64,000 nucleotides of DNA from Armigeres subalbatus. Lineage: Eukaryota > Arthropoda > Insecta > Diptera > Culicidae. The DNA lies in NCBI RefSeq assembly GCF_024139115.2, contig NC_085139.1, forward strand, positions 104,695,935 through 104,759,934. Reading direction: 5' to 3'. Shown here piece by piece: positions 54,501-63,825 of this stretch. Each line of letters opens with the position of its first letter. The first letter of the stretch is position 1. The notes beneath the pieces were generated by a model that made no database searches, had not been told where the DNA came from, and saw nothing but the letters and a program-made list of their open reading frames with translations. A program made the translations under genes and the position numbers.

Positions 54501-57415
54501 GAAAGGAGGCTTCCGAGCCGCTTGAAAGGAGGCTTCCGAGCCGCTTGAAAGGAGGCTTCCGAGCCGTTCACGAGCTGCGTCGAAGTCTTACTATTTATTT
54601 ATCCAGCCTAAGGCCGGAGAGGCCTTTACAGTTCATAACTGTAACTCGCCAGCTCAGGGATTGGGGATCTCGGGGTCGTTTGGAACTGACTTGTCTCTCA
54701 AATCTCCAGCTGAGGACAGACCTATTGTGCAGGACCTTTTTGTGGTATACTTACCCACCAATGTTTCGCTAATAGGTCGGCTATTTGATACGGAAAGCAT
54801 AATAACAGTTTTACGTTGGGGGAGAATTCCAGAAAGGCGAGGCCTGATAGCTCCGTTTGAGCTCGACAAAGCGAAAAAGAACAAAGTGGTGGAAAAGCTT
54901 TACCTCAGGGCTATGCTCTTTAAATAAGCTACCACTGGACATCTTTACAAACTAGTCCTATTTATTAACTACGTCACTTTGGGGTTTTAGTACTTGCGGT
55001 TTGTGGTTTGTAGTGGTGTGGTAGGGAACCTCTGGTTCCGAATGGTGGAGGTAGGATCCGACAACGAATGCCGAACTGGTGTTGCATGTTTGCGCCAGAC
55101 TCCAAGGAGGTTTACAGCAATCGGCGATTACAGCTAGCAACCGGGCGAGATGGTGCGGAATCCAAAGGCGAAAATGCCGCTTTCGCAATGGCGGATGGTT
55201 GCAGGGGAGCTTGTCGCCAGGTGAGGGGGTTCATAGGCGTTCGAACCGTGGGATGCCATCAACAATGGCGTCTTATGGCTGGCATTGGAGTTGGTGTTGG
55301 TGCGTCGCTAGAGGTGGCTCGTCGTCGCTTTCTCCGGCCGTTTGCTGGGAAAAAGCCCAAAATAAAAGAAAAAGGCCCTTGCCTCGGACCTAACCACACA
55401 TTAGACCCCTGTGACGTCACTAACAATGATTCCACAATTTTCACAACTAATTTTTACCTTTTCCTTATAGTTTCTTCTTGTTTGTCGATGTTTGTGTTTG
55501 AACAATTAACTTTTAACAATCGGACTGTAATATACAATTATTTTTAGGACAATTTCAACGCTTACTAACACTGTACATACTTTTTACAATCATAACTTTT
55601 ACTAACACAATTTTAATTCGACGTACTACAATTAGCCGTTTTTACTAACGGACTAACACCTAATTAAAGAAACAAAAACACCAAGTTAAAACAATTACAC
55701 CACATGAGGATTTACTTTCTAACCTCTATCTAATAAAAATCTACACACGCGCGCACTTCTAGACCGTTCTAGATTCACCAGCCAAAAGAGAACGATTCTG
55801 GGATTTATTTCCTATTTATAGGAAACCCAGAATCTAAGGTAAATAATTTTATGCTTTTCGCATTTCCGCAGCCTGTATTTGCGCTATTAACGCTCCACCT
55901 GTGGGCTAGAACCATCATTGGCTGATAAAGGCCGGTTCACACCGCACGAATATGAGCTGTCACTCTAGCATGACAGATCGCCGTGAGAGTGAGACAGGCT
56001 CAGCTCACACACCAAGTCACTGCGTGAGTGCCAACTATCTCATTCGGATGGGATATTTGTTTTGATTGAGGCGTATATTGTTTTGGGTGATTGGAGTATT
56101 TTGGAATTGTGGAGGAGCCACAAGCTAATAATGGAACCGACGGTTACATAACAGCTTTCTCCATGCAGCACGGCCCATGACTGTACGTCAGACAGTCTAC
56201 GGAGGTGCCTCACATCTTTCGTCACCTGATCGACCCACTTTGCTCGCTGTGCACCTCGTCTTAATGTGTCCGTCGTATTTTTGTCATAAACCATTTTCAC
56301 CGGGTTACTATTCGACATTCTGGCTACGTGGCCGGCCCACCGCAATCTTCCTATATTCGCAGTTCAAACGATGGCTGGCTCTACCAACATATAATGCAAC
56401 TCGTGGTTCATTCGCATTCTCCACATACCGTCCGCCATCTGCACCCCACCAGATAGTCTTCAAGTGTGCGTCAATCCTCCACGAGCATCATTCAGGTTCC
56501 GGCACCGAAATCTTTTATATAGTAAATGAAACCAAAATGGGACTCATGGAATCCGTTGGCATATTCCAGAATGATAAAGAGCGTTACAACGTGATTCACG
56601 GAATGCTTGATCCCGCGTTTCAGCTGGTTAATTGGGTCGGACAGTGGCCGCCCAGTAGAGTGCGGTACGTTACTGAAACCAGAAATTCGTGCGCATATAC
56701 GCTATTTTATGGTTTGAAAAAAGAAGCTCTGTTCTCTTTAGTATTAAATTTGCCAACAATTTGTAGGACATTGTACCACATTTGAATTAATGTAAGGGGT
56801 TAGTTTTCAGTAGTCTATTCGTGATATCGAACCTATTGCTTCTCCAACCTAACCTGTCCCAACTATAAACCTACAATTTTTCAAAAATTCCATGTGCATG
56901 CAAAAGATTAAAATACGTTATTGCTTGTTACCATTTGGTCTTCTCCACACAATTCAACGCATATTTTCCAATTTACAGAGAACTCCAAACCGGCGTCACT
57001 CTAATCGATGACGATGGCAAAGAACTTGGACAATCGGTTCGGGCAGCCAGGGAAGGTATCGCGGCGGTAACCTTCAGTCGAATCTTAATGGCAATGCCAG
57101 GCATGGGTAAGACGTGCATAGACCAACACATTTCACCGCCAGTTACCCAGCGTAAATCTTTCATTCACAGTGTTCACCCCGGTTCTGATGAACACGCTGG
57201 ACAAGCGTGGCATCCTGAAGCGTATTCCATGGGCCAACTCTCCGATCCAGATCCTGTTCTGTGGTTTCTGTTTGACGTTCGCGACTCCGCTATGTTGCGC
57301 CCTGTTCAGTCAGAAGGCATCCATCAATGTGGACAGCCTGGAGGGAGAGCTGCGCGAGAAGATCCAAAAGGAGCGCCCAGAGCTTAAGGTGGTTTATTAT
57401 AACAAGGGATTGTAA
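33582..57415 (+). CDS. Sfxn1-3: Sideroflexin, SFXN1/3 type, five exons
   Basis: The exons are 33582-33736, 49480-49828, 49900-49985, 56979-57106 and 57171-57415. All introns have GT donors and AG acceptors, and the phases join to 320 codons. The N-terminus reads [20 protein letters not shown] and [11 protein letters not shown], followed by [20 protein letters not shown] and [13 protein letters not shown]. About five hydrophobic segments follow, at roughly residues 98-121, 146-164, 171-191, 223-248 and 262-285. Key family strings are [23 protein letters not shown] and the terminal YYNKGL. The Asn-Cys-Ile form of the fourth segment and the ending favour the SFXN1/3 branch over SFXN2. Sideroflexins sit in the mitochondrial inner membrane and import serine for one-carbon metabolism. 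The length is normal for the family. Introns 1 and 3 are 15.7 and 7.0 kb of repeats, while introns 2 and 4 are only 71 and 64 bp. Confidence 0.95.
33737..35405. other. Sideroflexin intron 1, first 1.7 kb, no feature seen
   Basis: The region opens with the GTGAGTG donor and is AT-rich unique-looking sequence with no recognised element or convincing frame. Confidence 0.45.
35406..35690. repeat. TTTGGCCGAAT motifs followed by GA-rich repeat
   Basis: From 35409 the sequence GGTGTCGGGCTATTTGACCG begins a run of variants of TTTGRCYGAAT, then (AGAAGTGAG)-like purine-rich repeats from about 35520. The order tip, GGCCGAAT motifs, purine core is the same as in the element at 44173-45377. A matching opposite end was not found. 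Confidence 0.65.
35691..36180. other. Unassigned sequence
   Basis: This lies between two purine-rich tracts. Nothing convincing is recognised. Confidence 0.35.
36181..36600. repeat. Purine-rich minisatellite (AGTGAGAAGTGAAA-type)
   Basis: This is about 400 bp of imperfect 7-9-bp units such as GTGAGAA and GTGAAAA. The long Ser/Phe/His frames on the minus strand come from the repeat and are not genes. Confidence 0.85.
36880..37027. mobile_element. Small MITE with GTACGTCAC-type ends
   Basis: GGTCCACAAAGTACGTCACG at the left and GCGACGTACTTTTTGGATGGC (split at 37007-37027) at the right are imperfect inverted repeats around an A/T-rich 110-bp centre. No target duplication could be fixed. Confidence 0.55.
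37551..37999 (+). mobile_element. tRNA-derived SINE, near complete
   Basis: The head 37551-37625 folds as a tRNA: acceptor GACGAGC pairs with GCTCGTC, anticodon stem CTGC pairs with GCAG around CTTATAA, and the B box is GGTTCAATTCC. An unrelated body of about 350 bp follows and ends in three copies of AATGCT. Flanks GGCATATTGACCATAT and GGCATAATTACCATAT look like an aged target duplication. The head, body and simple-repeat tail recall the Feilai-type SINEs of Aedes. The family name is not certain. Confidence 0.85.
38000..38539. repeat. Degenerate GGAGGAATTCC-like repeats
   Basis: From about 38255 to 38530 the sequence carries decayed units close to GGAGGAATTCCTGG, kin to the 24-bp satellite at 59395-60590. 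No gene is seen. Confidence 0.55.
39092..39266. repeat. Palindrome of 175 bp
   Basis: Arms beginning CGAATTATAGCCGCTA (left) and ending TAGCGGCTATAATTCG (right) pair closely, including GTTGGATTTTTCTCACAAT against ATTGTGAGAAAAATCCAAT. A fold-back MITE is likely. Confidence 0.8.
39470..39600 (-). mobile_element. SINE fragment, same family as 51306-51574
   Basis: TTCTTCTTC, CCTACTGGAACTTAAC, TTTATTAACATTTTTCCT and TATGAATTGAAA match in order the body of the complete SINE in intron 3. Only the 3' half is present. Confidence 0.7.
39940..40340. repeat. Scattered ATCGAGATAGGGAG motifs
   Basis: Variants such as CATCGACATAGGGAGAG, CATCGAGATAGGGAGG and ATCGAGATATAG recur irregularly. They look like the remains of a short tandem or subterminal repeat. 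Confidence 0.5.
41033..41210. repeat. Solo Penelope terminal hairpin
   Basis: CACTTGTCATAAGACG...AATTCCACCACTT is followed by its inverse (AAGTGGTGGAATT...CTTATGACAAGTG) with only about 70 bases between. This is the inverted end pair of the Penelope-like element without any coding part. Confidence 0.8.
44173..45377. mobile_element. 1.2-kb element with GGCCGAA ends and a homopurine core
   Basis: GTATAGGTCGA (11 bp) is duplicated at 44162-44172 and 45378-45388. Both ends consist of inverted runs of CATTAGGCCGAA-type 12-mers. The core (about 44260-45260) is almost pure GGAAGAA purine repeat on the + strand. It splits the LINE C reading at DLY. Duplications of 9-11 bp are typical of MULE-type elements. 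No transposase is present. Long Phe/Ser/Leu frames on the minus strand are repeat artefacts. Confidence 0.85.
47470..48895 (+). pseudogene. LINE family B, second copy, heavily decayed
   Basis: The + strand shows endonuclease fragments ([33 protein letters not shown]) and the post-polymerase region ([52 protein letters not shown]). They come in the expected order but with stops and shifts throughout. It matches the minus-strand LINE B at 17284-25937. Confidence 0.75.
48896..49479. other. End of sideroflexin intron 1
   Basis: No element is recognised. The intron closes with a pyrimidine-rich stretch and the acceptor CCATTTCAG at 49471-49479. Confidence 0.5.
49986..51189. other. Sideroflexin intron 3, first 1.2 kb
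   Basis: This begins with the GTAAGT donor. No gene or named repeat is recognised in it. Confidence 0.4.
51285..51665. mobile_element. Penelope terminal fragment carrying a SINE
   Basis: TTGTCATAAGACGAGTTTGT at the left and, after the SINE, CCATTTAATTCCACCACC with its inverse GGTGGAATTAAATGG and CTTATGACAAGTG at the right rebuild the hairpin seen at 41033-41210. Confidence 0.8.
51306..51574 (-). mobile_element. tRNA-headed SINE, complete, 269 bp
   Basis: On the minus strand the head reads TAGCCTTGTGAGCAAAGAC (A-box side) and GAGTTCGATTTTCGGTCCGG (B box), then a body ending GGAGCCAGAAGAAG. CGAGTTTGT is duplicated at 51297-51305 and 51575-51583. This is a different SINE family from 37551-37999. 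Confidence 0.85.
52365..54565. repeat. Hairpin satellite, array 2 (variable linkers)
   Basis: About 95 units of the same GCCTCTTGAAAGGAGGC core as array 1 are present, but the linker changes from unit to unit (CCGA, TTCTGA, TTGA, TTCCTGA, CTGA, TCTGA), giving periods of about 19-25 bp. A more regular GCCCGA block opens the array (52390-52560). It lies in sideroflexin intron 3. Confidence 0.95.
54566..56149. other. Unassigned repeat-like sequence
   Basis: It opens with TATTTATTTATCCAGCCTAA and AGGCCGGAGAGGCC, similar in style to the 3' tail of LINE A. A + strand frame at 54661-54927 (88 codons) has no family I recognise. The rest is AT-rich. It is possibly part of an unrecognised retroelement. 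Confidence 0.35.
56150..56500 (-). pseudogene. LINE family A fragment
   Basis: The minus strand reads [20 protein letters not shown] and [20 protein letters not shown], the same C-terminal part as at 16373-16765. It is diverged and contains frame lesions. Confidence 0.8.
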
Positions 57416-58423
57416 GTCCAACCGGATAATAATCTGACTACAGGGCGTAACTGTAGGTAGAGCATTTATTGAATATTTTGTGACTACAAATATCGGATAA
57501 AGAATATTAGGGAACGTGCAGGGACAATAACTGTTGCTGTCTGATATGTTACATTTGTTTGGCCTATTTATGTTGTAGTAATTTTAAGCGGAATAACTCA
57601 ACTAAGTTAAAATCAAAACTAGACGCTTCGTGCCATCCATCTTAGTTTTTTACGCTGGTCAATAGAAACAATAGCTCCATTCCAACCATTTGCGTTGTAC
57701 AAAATAGTCATCATGCAAACAAAGACTCAAATCTTGACTCAAATTAAAAGACCTAATCTACCATACTGCCTACAATCGCATATTTCTTCCATATAAATGG
57801 GAAATCCAGCAAAGATGGGACTGGTATGCGATCATAGTCAGCATAGATGACAGAAGTATAATGGTCATGTTATATAAAAGCTCTAAAATTGATTTAAAAA
57901 AATGTTGCTGTTCATGGGATTTTGAAAAACGTGTCTGCAAAATGTATCTGTAAAATGAATAATGTATGAAAATATGTGGCAAAATAAACATCAAAGATTT
58001 ATGTAATCAATTTGAAAGTTTTTCCTTACTCCATTCTGAGCAGGTTACCGACTAAATTTTATACAAATTAAAAATGTATGTATTTGTAAGGTTTACTGAC
58101 GGGACTCTGAATAGAGTAGAAATACAGTTTTCCAGCCGTACACGGAGCATGTCGTCCAAGAAGACGCTATTTCAACTAAATCGAAGGTAATTACGTTCAA
58201 AAATAGCCAGAGAGGTCTTAGTTTGATGCTAACTAACTTTGTAAATTTTCAAAGTCATTTTTTGTCATTTTATTGTTAAAATCGAATCATTTTGTCAGTT
58301 TTTATGTTCTTTAAATGTCTTTTGTCATTATCAAAATCTACCGAAGCAGTTTCTTCGACTCACATGAAACACGTTGCCCAATGCTTCATCGTAGAAACTG
58401 AATCAGAAGTTTTTTTTATCAAA
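57416..58423 (+). other. Sideroflexin 3' flank with a tiny MITE copy
   Basis: This contains the 3' UTR of sideroflexin, whose end cannot be fixed. AATAAA-like strings occur, for example at about 57982. A diverged copy of the 80-bp MITE of 29563-29642 lies at 57764-57846 (AATCCAGCAAAGATGGGAC). Confidence 0.45.
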
Positions 58424-58619
58424 TAGGGGGAAAGACGGCTTTGGCAGGTTTTGTTCTATTATTGGCAGGGGGGTTTTTGTCGACCAAATTTTATGAAATT
58501 TGGCCACAATATTCTTTGATATGCAAAGAATGTTCAGGCCAAATTTAAGCCTAGTCAGTCATAAAAAAACCCCCCTGCCAATAATAGAACAAAACCTGCC
58601 AAAGCCGTTATTCCCCCTA
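58424..58619. mobile_element. TA-flanked palindromic MITE
   Basis: A 192-bp element (58426-58617) has ends GGGGGAAAGACGGCTTTGG and CCAAAGCCGTTATTCCCCC and TA on both sides. About 60 bp of each arm pair, including GCAGGTTTTGTTCTATTATT. The TA duplication suggests mobilisation by a mariner-type enzyme. Confidence 0.8.
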
Positions 58620-59270
58620 TAAGAAACTAAAATATTCAATACCCGGTTTATAAAAATAACTTTTGAAGCAGTTCTCCAGCCGTACATGCCATGTCGTCCA
58701 TTAAGGTCTGAGGGAAGCTCTCTCGCGGTAGAGCGCTATTTTCGTACTAAAATGTCTATAACTCGGAATTGGAAACGAATTTCGCTTATCCCAACTGACA
58801 ATCTCTTTGAAATTTATCAAGGAATGTTCTTACAAAATTTCATGGACCTACTATTTCCCAAATTTGAATTAAGCTCTAAATACTGAACTATTGTAGGACT
58901 GAAATTTTCGCTTCTCATGATTTGATGCACAAAGGAACCGAATTTCGCAAAACCCAACTGACAAAAGTTTTGAATTTTTCTAACGATCATTTTGATGTAA
59001 TAAAAAGTATATGTCACCGCAATAAATTTTGCAGGAAGCTCTTTTTACTTCAACCAAGTTTTTTAAATTCCATACAAAAGTTACCATTTCGGGAGAGCAG
59101 CAAACAGCATATTTTCTTGTACCGCACGACAGGAAAGGAGCGATGAGAGCGATAGACAGTCCGTCAACTTTTCATCTAGCGCGACACTAGAAAAAAGCGT
59201 ATTCCTATTTGTAAACACGAGGATACCAAATATATAAATTGAAATCAAATATGGGAATGAGATGAAATAA
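58620..59270. other. Unassigned sequence
   Basis: A phrase near 58675 (TTCTCCAGCCGTACATG) echoes 58130-58160, so a short diverged duplication flanks the MITE. Nothing else is recognised. Confidence 0.4.
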
Positions 59271-59274
59271 AGAA

Positions 59275-60670
59275 TTGAAAATAAATAAGACAAATAAGAC
59301 AAATCAAGCAAATAAGCCAAATTAAACAAATAAGACAAATAAGACAAATAAAGCAAATAAGACAAATAGGACAAATAAGACAAATAATACTTCCGGAGGA
59401 ATTCCCGGAGGAACTTCCGGAGGAATTCCCGGAGGAATTCCCGGAGGAACTTCCGAAGGAATTCCCGGAGGAACTTCCGGAGGAATTCCCGGAGGAACTT
59501 CCGGAAGAATTCCCGGAGGAACTTCCGGAGGAATTCCCGGAGGAATTCCCGGAGGAACTTCTGGAGGAATTCCCGGAGGAACTTCCGGAGGAATTCCCGG
59601 AGGAACTTCCGGAGGAATTCTCGGAGGAACTTCCGGAGGAATTCCCGGAGGAACTTCCGGAGGAATTCCCAAAGGAATTTCCGGAGGAACTTCCGGAGGA
59701 ATTCCCGGAGGAACTTCCGGAGGAATTCCCGGAGGAACTTCCGGAGGAATTCTAGGAGGAACTTCCGGAGGAATTCCCGGAGGAATTCCCGGAGGAACTT
59801 CCGGAGGAATTCCCGGAGGAACTTCCGGAGGAATTCCCGGAGGAACTTCCGGAGGAATTCCCAGAGGAACTTCCGGAGGAATTCCCGGAGGAACTTCCGG
59901 AGGAACTTGCGGAGGAATTCCCGGAGGAACTTCCGGAGGAATTTCTGGAGGAACTTCCGAAGGAATTCCTGGAGGAACTTCCGAAGGAATTCCTGGAGGA
60001 ACTTCCGAAGGAATTCCTGGAGGAACTTCCGAAGGAATTCCTGGAGGAACTTCCGAAGGAATTCCTGGAGGAACTTCCGAAGGAATTCCTGGAGGAACTT
60101 CCGAAGGAATTCCTGGAGGAACTTCCGAAGGAATTCCTGGAGGAACTTCCGAAGGAATTCCTGGAGGAACTTCCGAAGGAATTCCTGGAGGAACTTCCGA
60201 AGGAATTCCTGGAGGAACTTCCGAAGGAATTCCTGGAGGAACATTAGAAGGAATTCCTGGAGAAACTTCCGAAGGAATTCCTGGAGAAACTTCCGAAGGA
60301 ATTCCTGGAGGAACTTACGAAGGAATTCCTGGAAGAACTTCCAAAGGAATTCCTGGAGGAACTTCCAAAGGAATTCCTCGAGGAACTTCCAAAGGAATTC
60401 CTCGAGGAACTTCCGAAGGAATTCCTGAAGGAACTTCCGGAGGAATTCCTGAAGGAACTTCCGGAGGAATTCCTGGAGGAACTTCCGGAGGAATTCCTGG
60501 AGGAACTTCCGGAGGAATTCCTGGAGGAACTTCCGGAGGAATTCCTGGAGGAACTTCCGGAGGAATTCCTGGAGGAACTTCCGAATGAATTCCTTTAGAA
60601 ACCTACTTTATTTTTCTTCTTAGTCTTATTTATCTTATTTATATTATTTGTCTTATTTGTCTTACTTACA
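59275..60670. repeat. 24-bp satellite bracketed by inverted AAGACAAAT repeats
   Basis: The core (about 59395-60590) is some 50 units of 24 bp built from two 12-mers, GGAGGAATTCCC/T and GGAGGAACTTCC. The left half prefers CCCGGA joints and the right half CCTGGA with CCGAAG. On the left (59283-59390) AATAAGACAAAT repeats; on the right (60605-60670) its inverse ATTTGTCTTATT repeats. The 24-bp period leaves both strands open for hundreds of codons, without coding meaning. Confidence 0.92.
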
Positions 60671-61406
60671 CCAGCACCACTGTTATCACCCAAATTCTTT
60701 TCAAAGCTTCGGTGGAAATCTTGTACAGAAATCCTCTCACGATATTTTCTAATGTTGTTCTAGAAACGGCTCATGTTTTCATTTTCCAAAACCAGCTGGA
60801 GTTTGTTTAAATATTTTGATTTCCTCATTGCGTGATTGGTCGGCGCTGCTGCTGTTCTCTCGCCGAACCACTGCATGAGTGACAAATTTCTTCCGCATTG
60901 TTGCCAATTTCTTTTGTTCTCCGTTTACGGCAAATTCTCAAGCAATTGTAAACAGCATAATGATGAAATTATTTTGGCGACACTGACAGCGTCATTCTGG
61001 CGGGCTGAATTGGGCAATCTTCTCTCTCACAGAGTGCTACCACGTGCTTTTTTAACGGAAAACCCTTCCCTCAGACCTTAAGACACTATTGAACTGGCGT
61101 AAAAGAAATTATATTTACAATTTTGATAGATATTTTCTCCCGGTATCTCATTCTTAACCATATATTGTCTATCCGGAGCAAATTTATAACGCTTTTTATA
61201 CCGAAGTTGGATTTTTCTCCAGATACAGGCCACTTTCCCAACTTCGGAAATAGTGCGCTAAACAACGCATCAATTAGTTTGACAGATAAAACTTCGGAAG
61301 AAAGTTCGGTTCGAAAGTCCCGATTTCCGAATTCTAAGTTGGTGCTACGCCGACAATAGATTGATCTGTAAACGATGTCAACTCAATGTAAGTTTAGTCT
61401 TCTATT
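60671..61406. other. Unassigned sequence
   Basis: No gene is recognised. Around 61200-61330 some CTTCGGAA and AACTTCGG motifs are inverted, possibly a worn palindrome. Confidence 0.35.
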
Positions 61407-61521
61407 ATTATTTATTCAGACTAAGGCCGAAGTGGCCTGTGCGGTATATAAGAGTCTTTCCCATTCGGCTCGGTCCATGGCTACACGTCGCCAACCACGC
61501 AGTCTACGGAGGGTCCGCAAG

Positions 61522-61963
61522 CAGAGCCTAAAATATTCATCTTCATGAAGCAACTTCAGTCCGAATTTTGACAAACATCGCATGAATATTCAAAACATAG
61601 AATGACATAGTCAGACGACTACTCCACCAACTCATTCATTCGACTGTCACTGAGTGTGCTTACTATGTGCAGAAAAAAACATAATTAGCATTGTTTATAT
61701 TGATGTTTACCGTTGAAAGTACCTCGCGGATGAAAATCGGATTCAGGCTTGGATTCAGGCCTGTGTGATAAATCACTTTACTCATTTGAAACGTGTTTAG
61801 ATTTCAGATAATTTATCAATTTGTAAAATGTGCATAAATATTCAATGACTAATATTCAACTGAATATTGACCGTCCAGAGCCGACTATGAATGTGTCTGG
61901 AAGTGAACTGACAATTGAAGAAAAGTGGACCTCTCCAAAAATTTTCGATTATTTTACACTCTG
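61522..61963. mobile_element. hAT-type MITE, 442 bp
   Basis: Ends CAGAGCCTAAAAT and ATTTTACACTCTG are inverted, and TCCGCAAG (8 bp) is duplicated at 61514-61521 and 61964-61971. No coding content. A second copy lies at 63264-63665. Confidence 0.9.
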
Positions 61964-61992
61964 TCCGCAAGTCATCTTCCACCTGATCAATT

Positions 61993-63109
61993 TGTTGGAA
62001 TATCAGGTAGTGTGCGACGCTTCGCTGTAGATCATAGATGGATAAGAAGCGGGCGCCGGTTAGTTGTAGTTGCTCTTTGGTATAGATTAAGGGAGTTTGT
62101 TATGGATTATTGTATATACCTGTTGCTGAAATAAAGAGAGCTGCAGTTGCTGGCAGAAGTATCAGTCAGTAGCCTGCCGTGGTGTAGAGAGGGAACTCTA
62201 ATTGTTATTCTTTGTGAGGGGGTTCCCTTATCTGACCAACAGGTTATGGGCCCAGGAACGATTCCCGTCCTCCATCTTAGTGGGACGTTATTGCCGTCGA
62301 CATTATCGCAGTGGGATCATGTATCGGTCGCGTGGCGCAGTGGGATCATGGATCAGCCACGTAAGTCTTGGGTAGCGCCGGACGGAATTCATCAGGAGGT
62401 TGGAACGTTCGGTAGGATGCAGGCTGGTCAGCAGGAGTCCGAGACAGGTATGGGAAAAATCGGTTCATTTAGCGTTAATCTTTCACTCACCTCTACACGC
62501 AATCGCAAATTAGACAAACGTACACGAGCCCTTCCAATATTTTCGATTTCGATTGTCTACCGTTTGGCTTCAGTTATTAACGAATCGGGCCAAAAACAAA
62601 CAGACAAAATTCATCACCGAATCTTTCCCACAGATAGCAAATGATGCATAGCCGAGTATTTGTTTACATTCGGTTCGTAAACGAATGAAATCGCAATTGA
62701 GTGATGAGTGAGGATTCGGCAGAAAGATTCAGCCCGAAAAACGAATCATTGAGTCTAAATTGAATCAATCTTCTGAATCCAACTCAGTATTTTCTGCTGC
62801 ACTCACTACACATCGGTTTATCCTCATCTCTCGATTTCTTTTCGCACACTAAGGATGAGTGTTGGAATAACAGGTAGTGTGCGACGCTTCGCTGTAGATC
62901 AAAGATGGATAAGAAGCGGGCGCCGGTTAGTTATAGTTGCTCTTTGGTATAGATTAAGGAAGTTTGTTATGGATTATTGTATATACCTGTTGTTGAAATA
63001 AAGAGAGCTGCAGCTGCTGGCAGAAGTATCAGTCAGTAGCCTGCCGTGGTGTAGAGAGGGAACACTATTTGTTTGTTCTTTGTGAGGGGGTTCCCTTATC
63101 TGGCCAACA
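61993..63109 (+). mobile_element. Copia-type TRIM with half-tRNA(iMet) primer site
   Basis: LTRs of about 250 bp (TGTTGG...CCAACA) at 61993-62241 and 62860-63109 enclose about 618 bp of non-coding interior. CAATT is duplicated at 61988-61992 and 63110-63114. The primer site after the 5' LTR matches the anticodon region of initiator tRNA, as in copia. The LTRs differ at about ten positions, so the insertion is older than the LTR element at 13016-16372. Confidence 0.92.
62242..62255 (+). promoter_or_regulatory. Half-tRNA(iMet) primer binding site
   Basis: GGTTATGGGCCCAG directly follows the 5' LTR. From memory it is the exact reverse complement of the anticodon stem-loop region of eukaryotic initiator tRNA (CTGGGCCCATAACC). 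Priming from a cut tRNA half is characteristic of copia-like elements. Confidence 0.85.
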
Positions 63110-63263
63110 CAATTCACCTTGCCCGCTGCGCACCTCGCCTTCTTGTGCCCGTCTGATCGTTGTCGAGAACCATATTCACCGGGTTACTGTCCGACATTCT
63201 GGCTACGTGACCGGCCCACCACAGTCGTCCGATTTTAAAAGAACAAGTATAAACTGTTCGTGC

Positions 63264-63665
63264 CAGAGCCTAAAATATTCATCTTCATGAAGCAACTTCA
63301 GTCCGAATTTCGACAAACATCGCATGAATATTCAAAACATAGAATGACATAGTCAGATGACTACTCCACCAACTCATTCATTCGACTGTGTGCTTACTAT
63401 GTGCAGAAAACAAAAAAACATTATTAGCATTGTTTATGTTAATGTTTACCGTTGAAAGTGCCTCGCGGATGAAAATCGGATTCAGGCCTGTGTGATAAAT
63501 CACTTTGAAACGTGTTTAGATTTCAGATAATTTATCAATTTGTAAAATGTGCATAAATATTCAATAACTAATATTCAACTGAATAATGACTGTCCAGAGC
63601 CGACTATGAATGTGTCTGGAAGTGAACTGACAATTGAAGAAAAGTGGACTTCACCAAAAATGGCG
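63264..63665. mobile_element. Second copy of the 442-bp hAT MITE, right end truncated
   Basis: It starts CAGAGCCTAAAATATTC like 61522 and follows it closely to AAAAGTGGACTTCACCAAAAA, where similarity stops before the expected CTCTG tip. Confidence 0.85.
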
Positions 63666-63825
63666 ATGCGGCAGACAACTGTGGCAGTATGGTAATGAAC
63701 CTGCATTAATTGTAAATGAAAATAAGCGTAGATAAGAGATATGAACAACGGCTATCCATGAAGTTGGATAAAATGTTCATCAGTCCGCGAAAAATTCCAG
63801 TTCAAAGTAAATTTATTGTTTTGAC

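Larger units (their letters stand above)
61407..63240 (-). pseudogene. LINE family A copy split by a hAT MITE and a TRIM
   Basis: The segments 61407-61521, 61964-61992 and 63110-63237 join into the same 3' coding end and tail as at 12853-13015/16373-16765. Between them sit a hAT-type MITE and a small LTR element, each with its own target duplication. The segment at 63120-63150 shows the intact CGCACCTCGCC junction used as target by the LTR element at 13016. Confidence 0.85.

Noticed and set aside
53042..54571. 509-codon minus-strand frame (GSEASFQEA / KPPFKRL)
   Set aside because: Same satellite family; linker lengths shift frame constantly, which a real gene would not tolerate.
54661..54927. 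88-codon frame as a small gene
   Set aside because: No motif is recognised, it sits in repeat-like flanks, and its first methionine has no supporting context.
59081..60244. 387-codon frame with REFLRKFL repeats
   Set aside because: Produced by the 24-bp satellite; the opposite strand is also open over hundreds of codons.
62147..62644. 165-codon + strand frame inside the TRIM
   Set aside because: It starts in the LTR, crosses the primer binding site and shows no gag or other domain.
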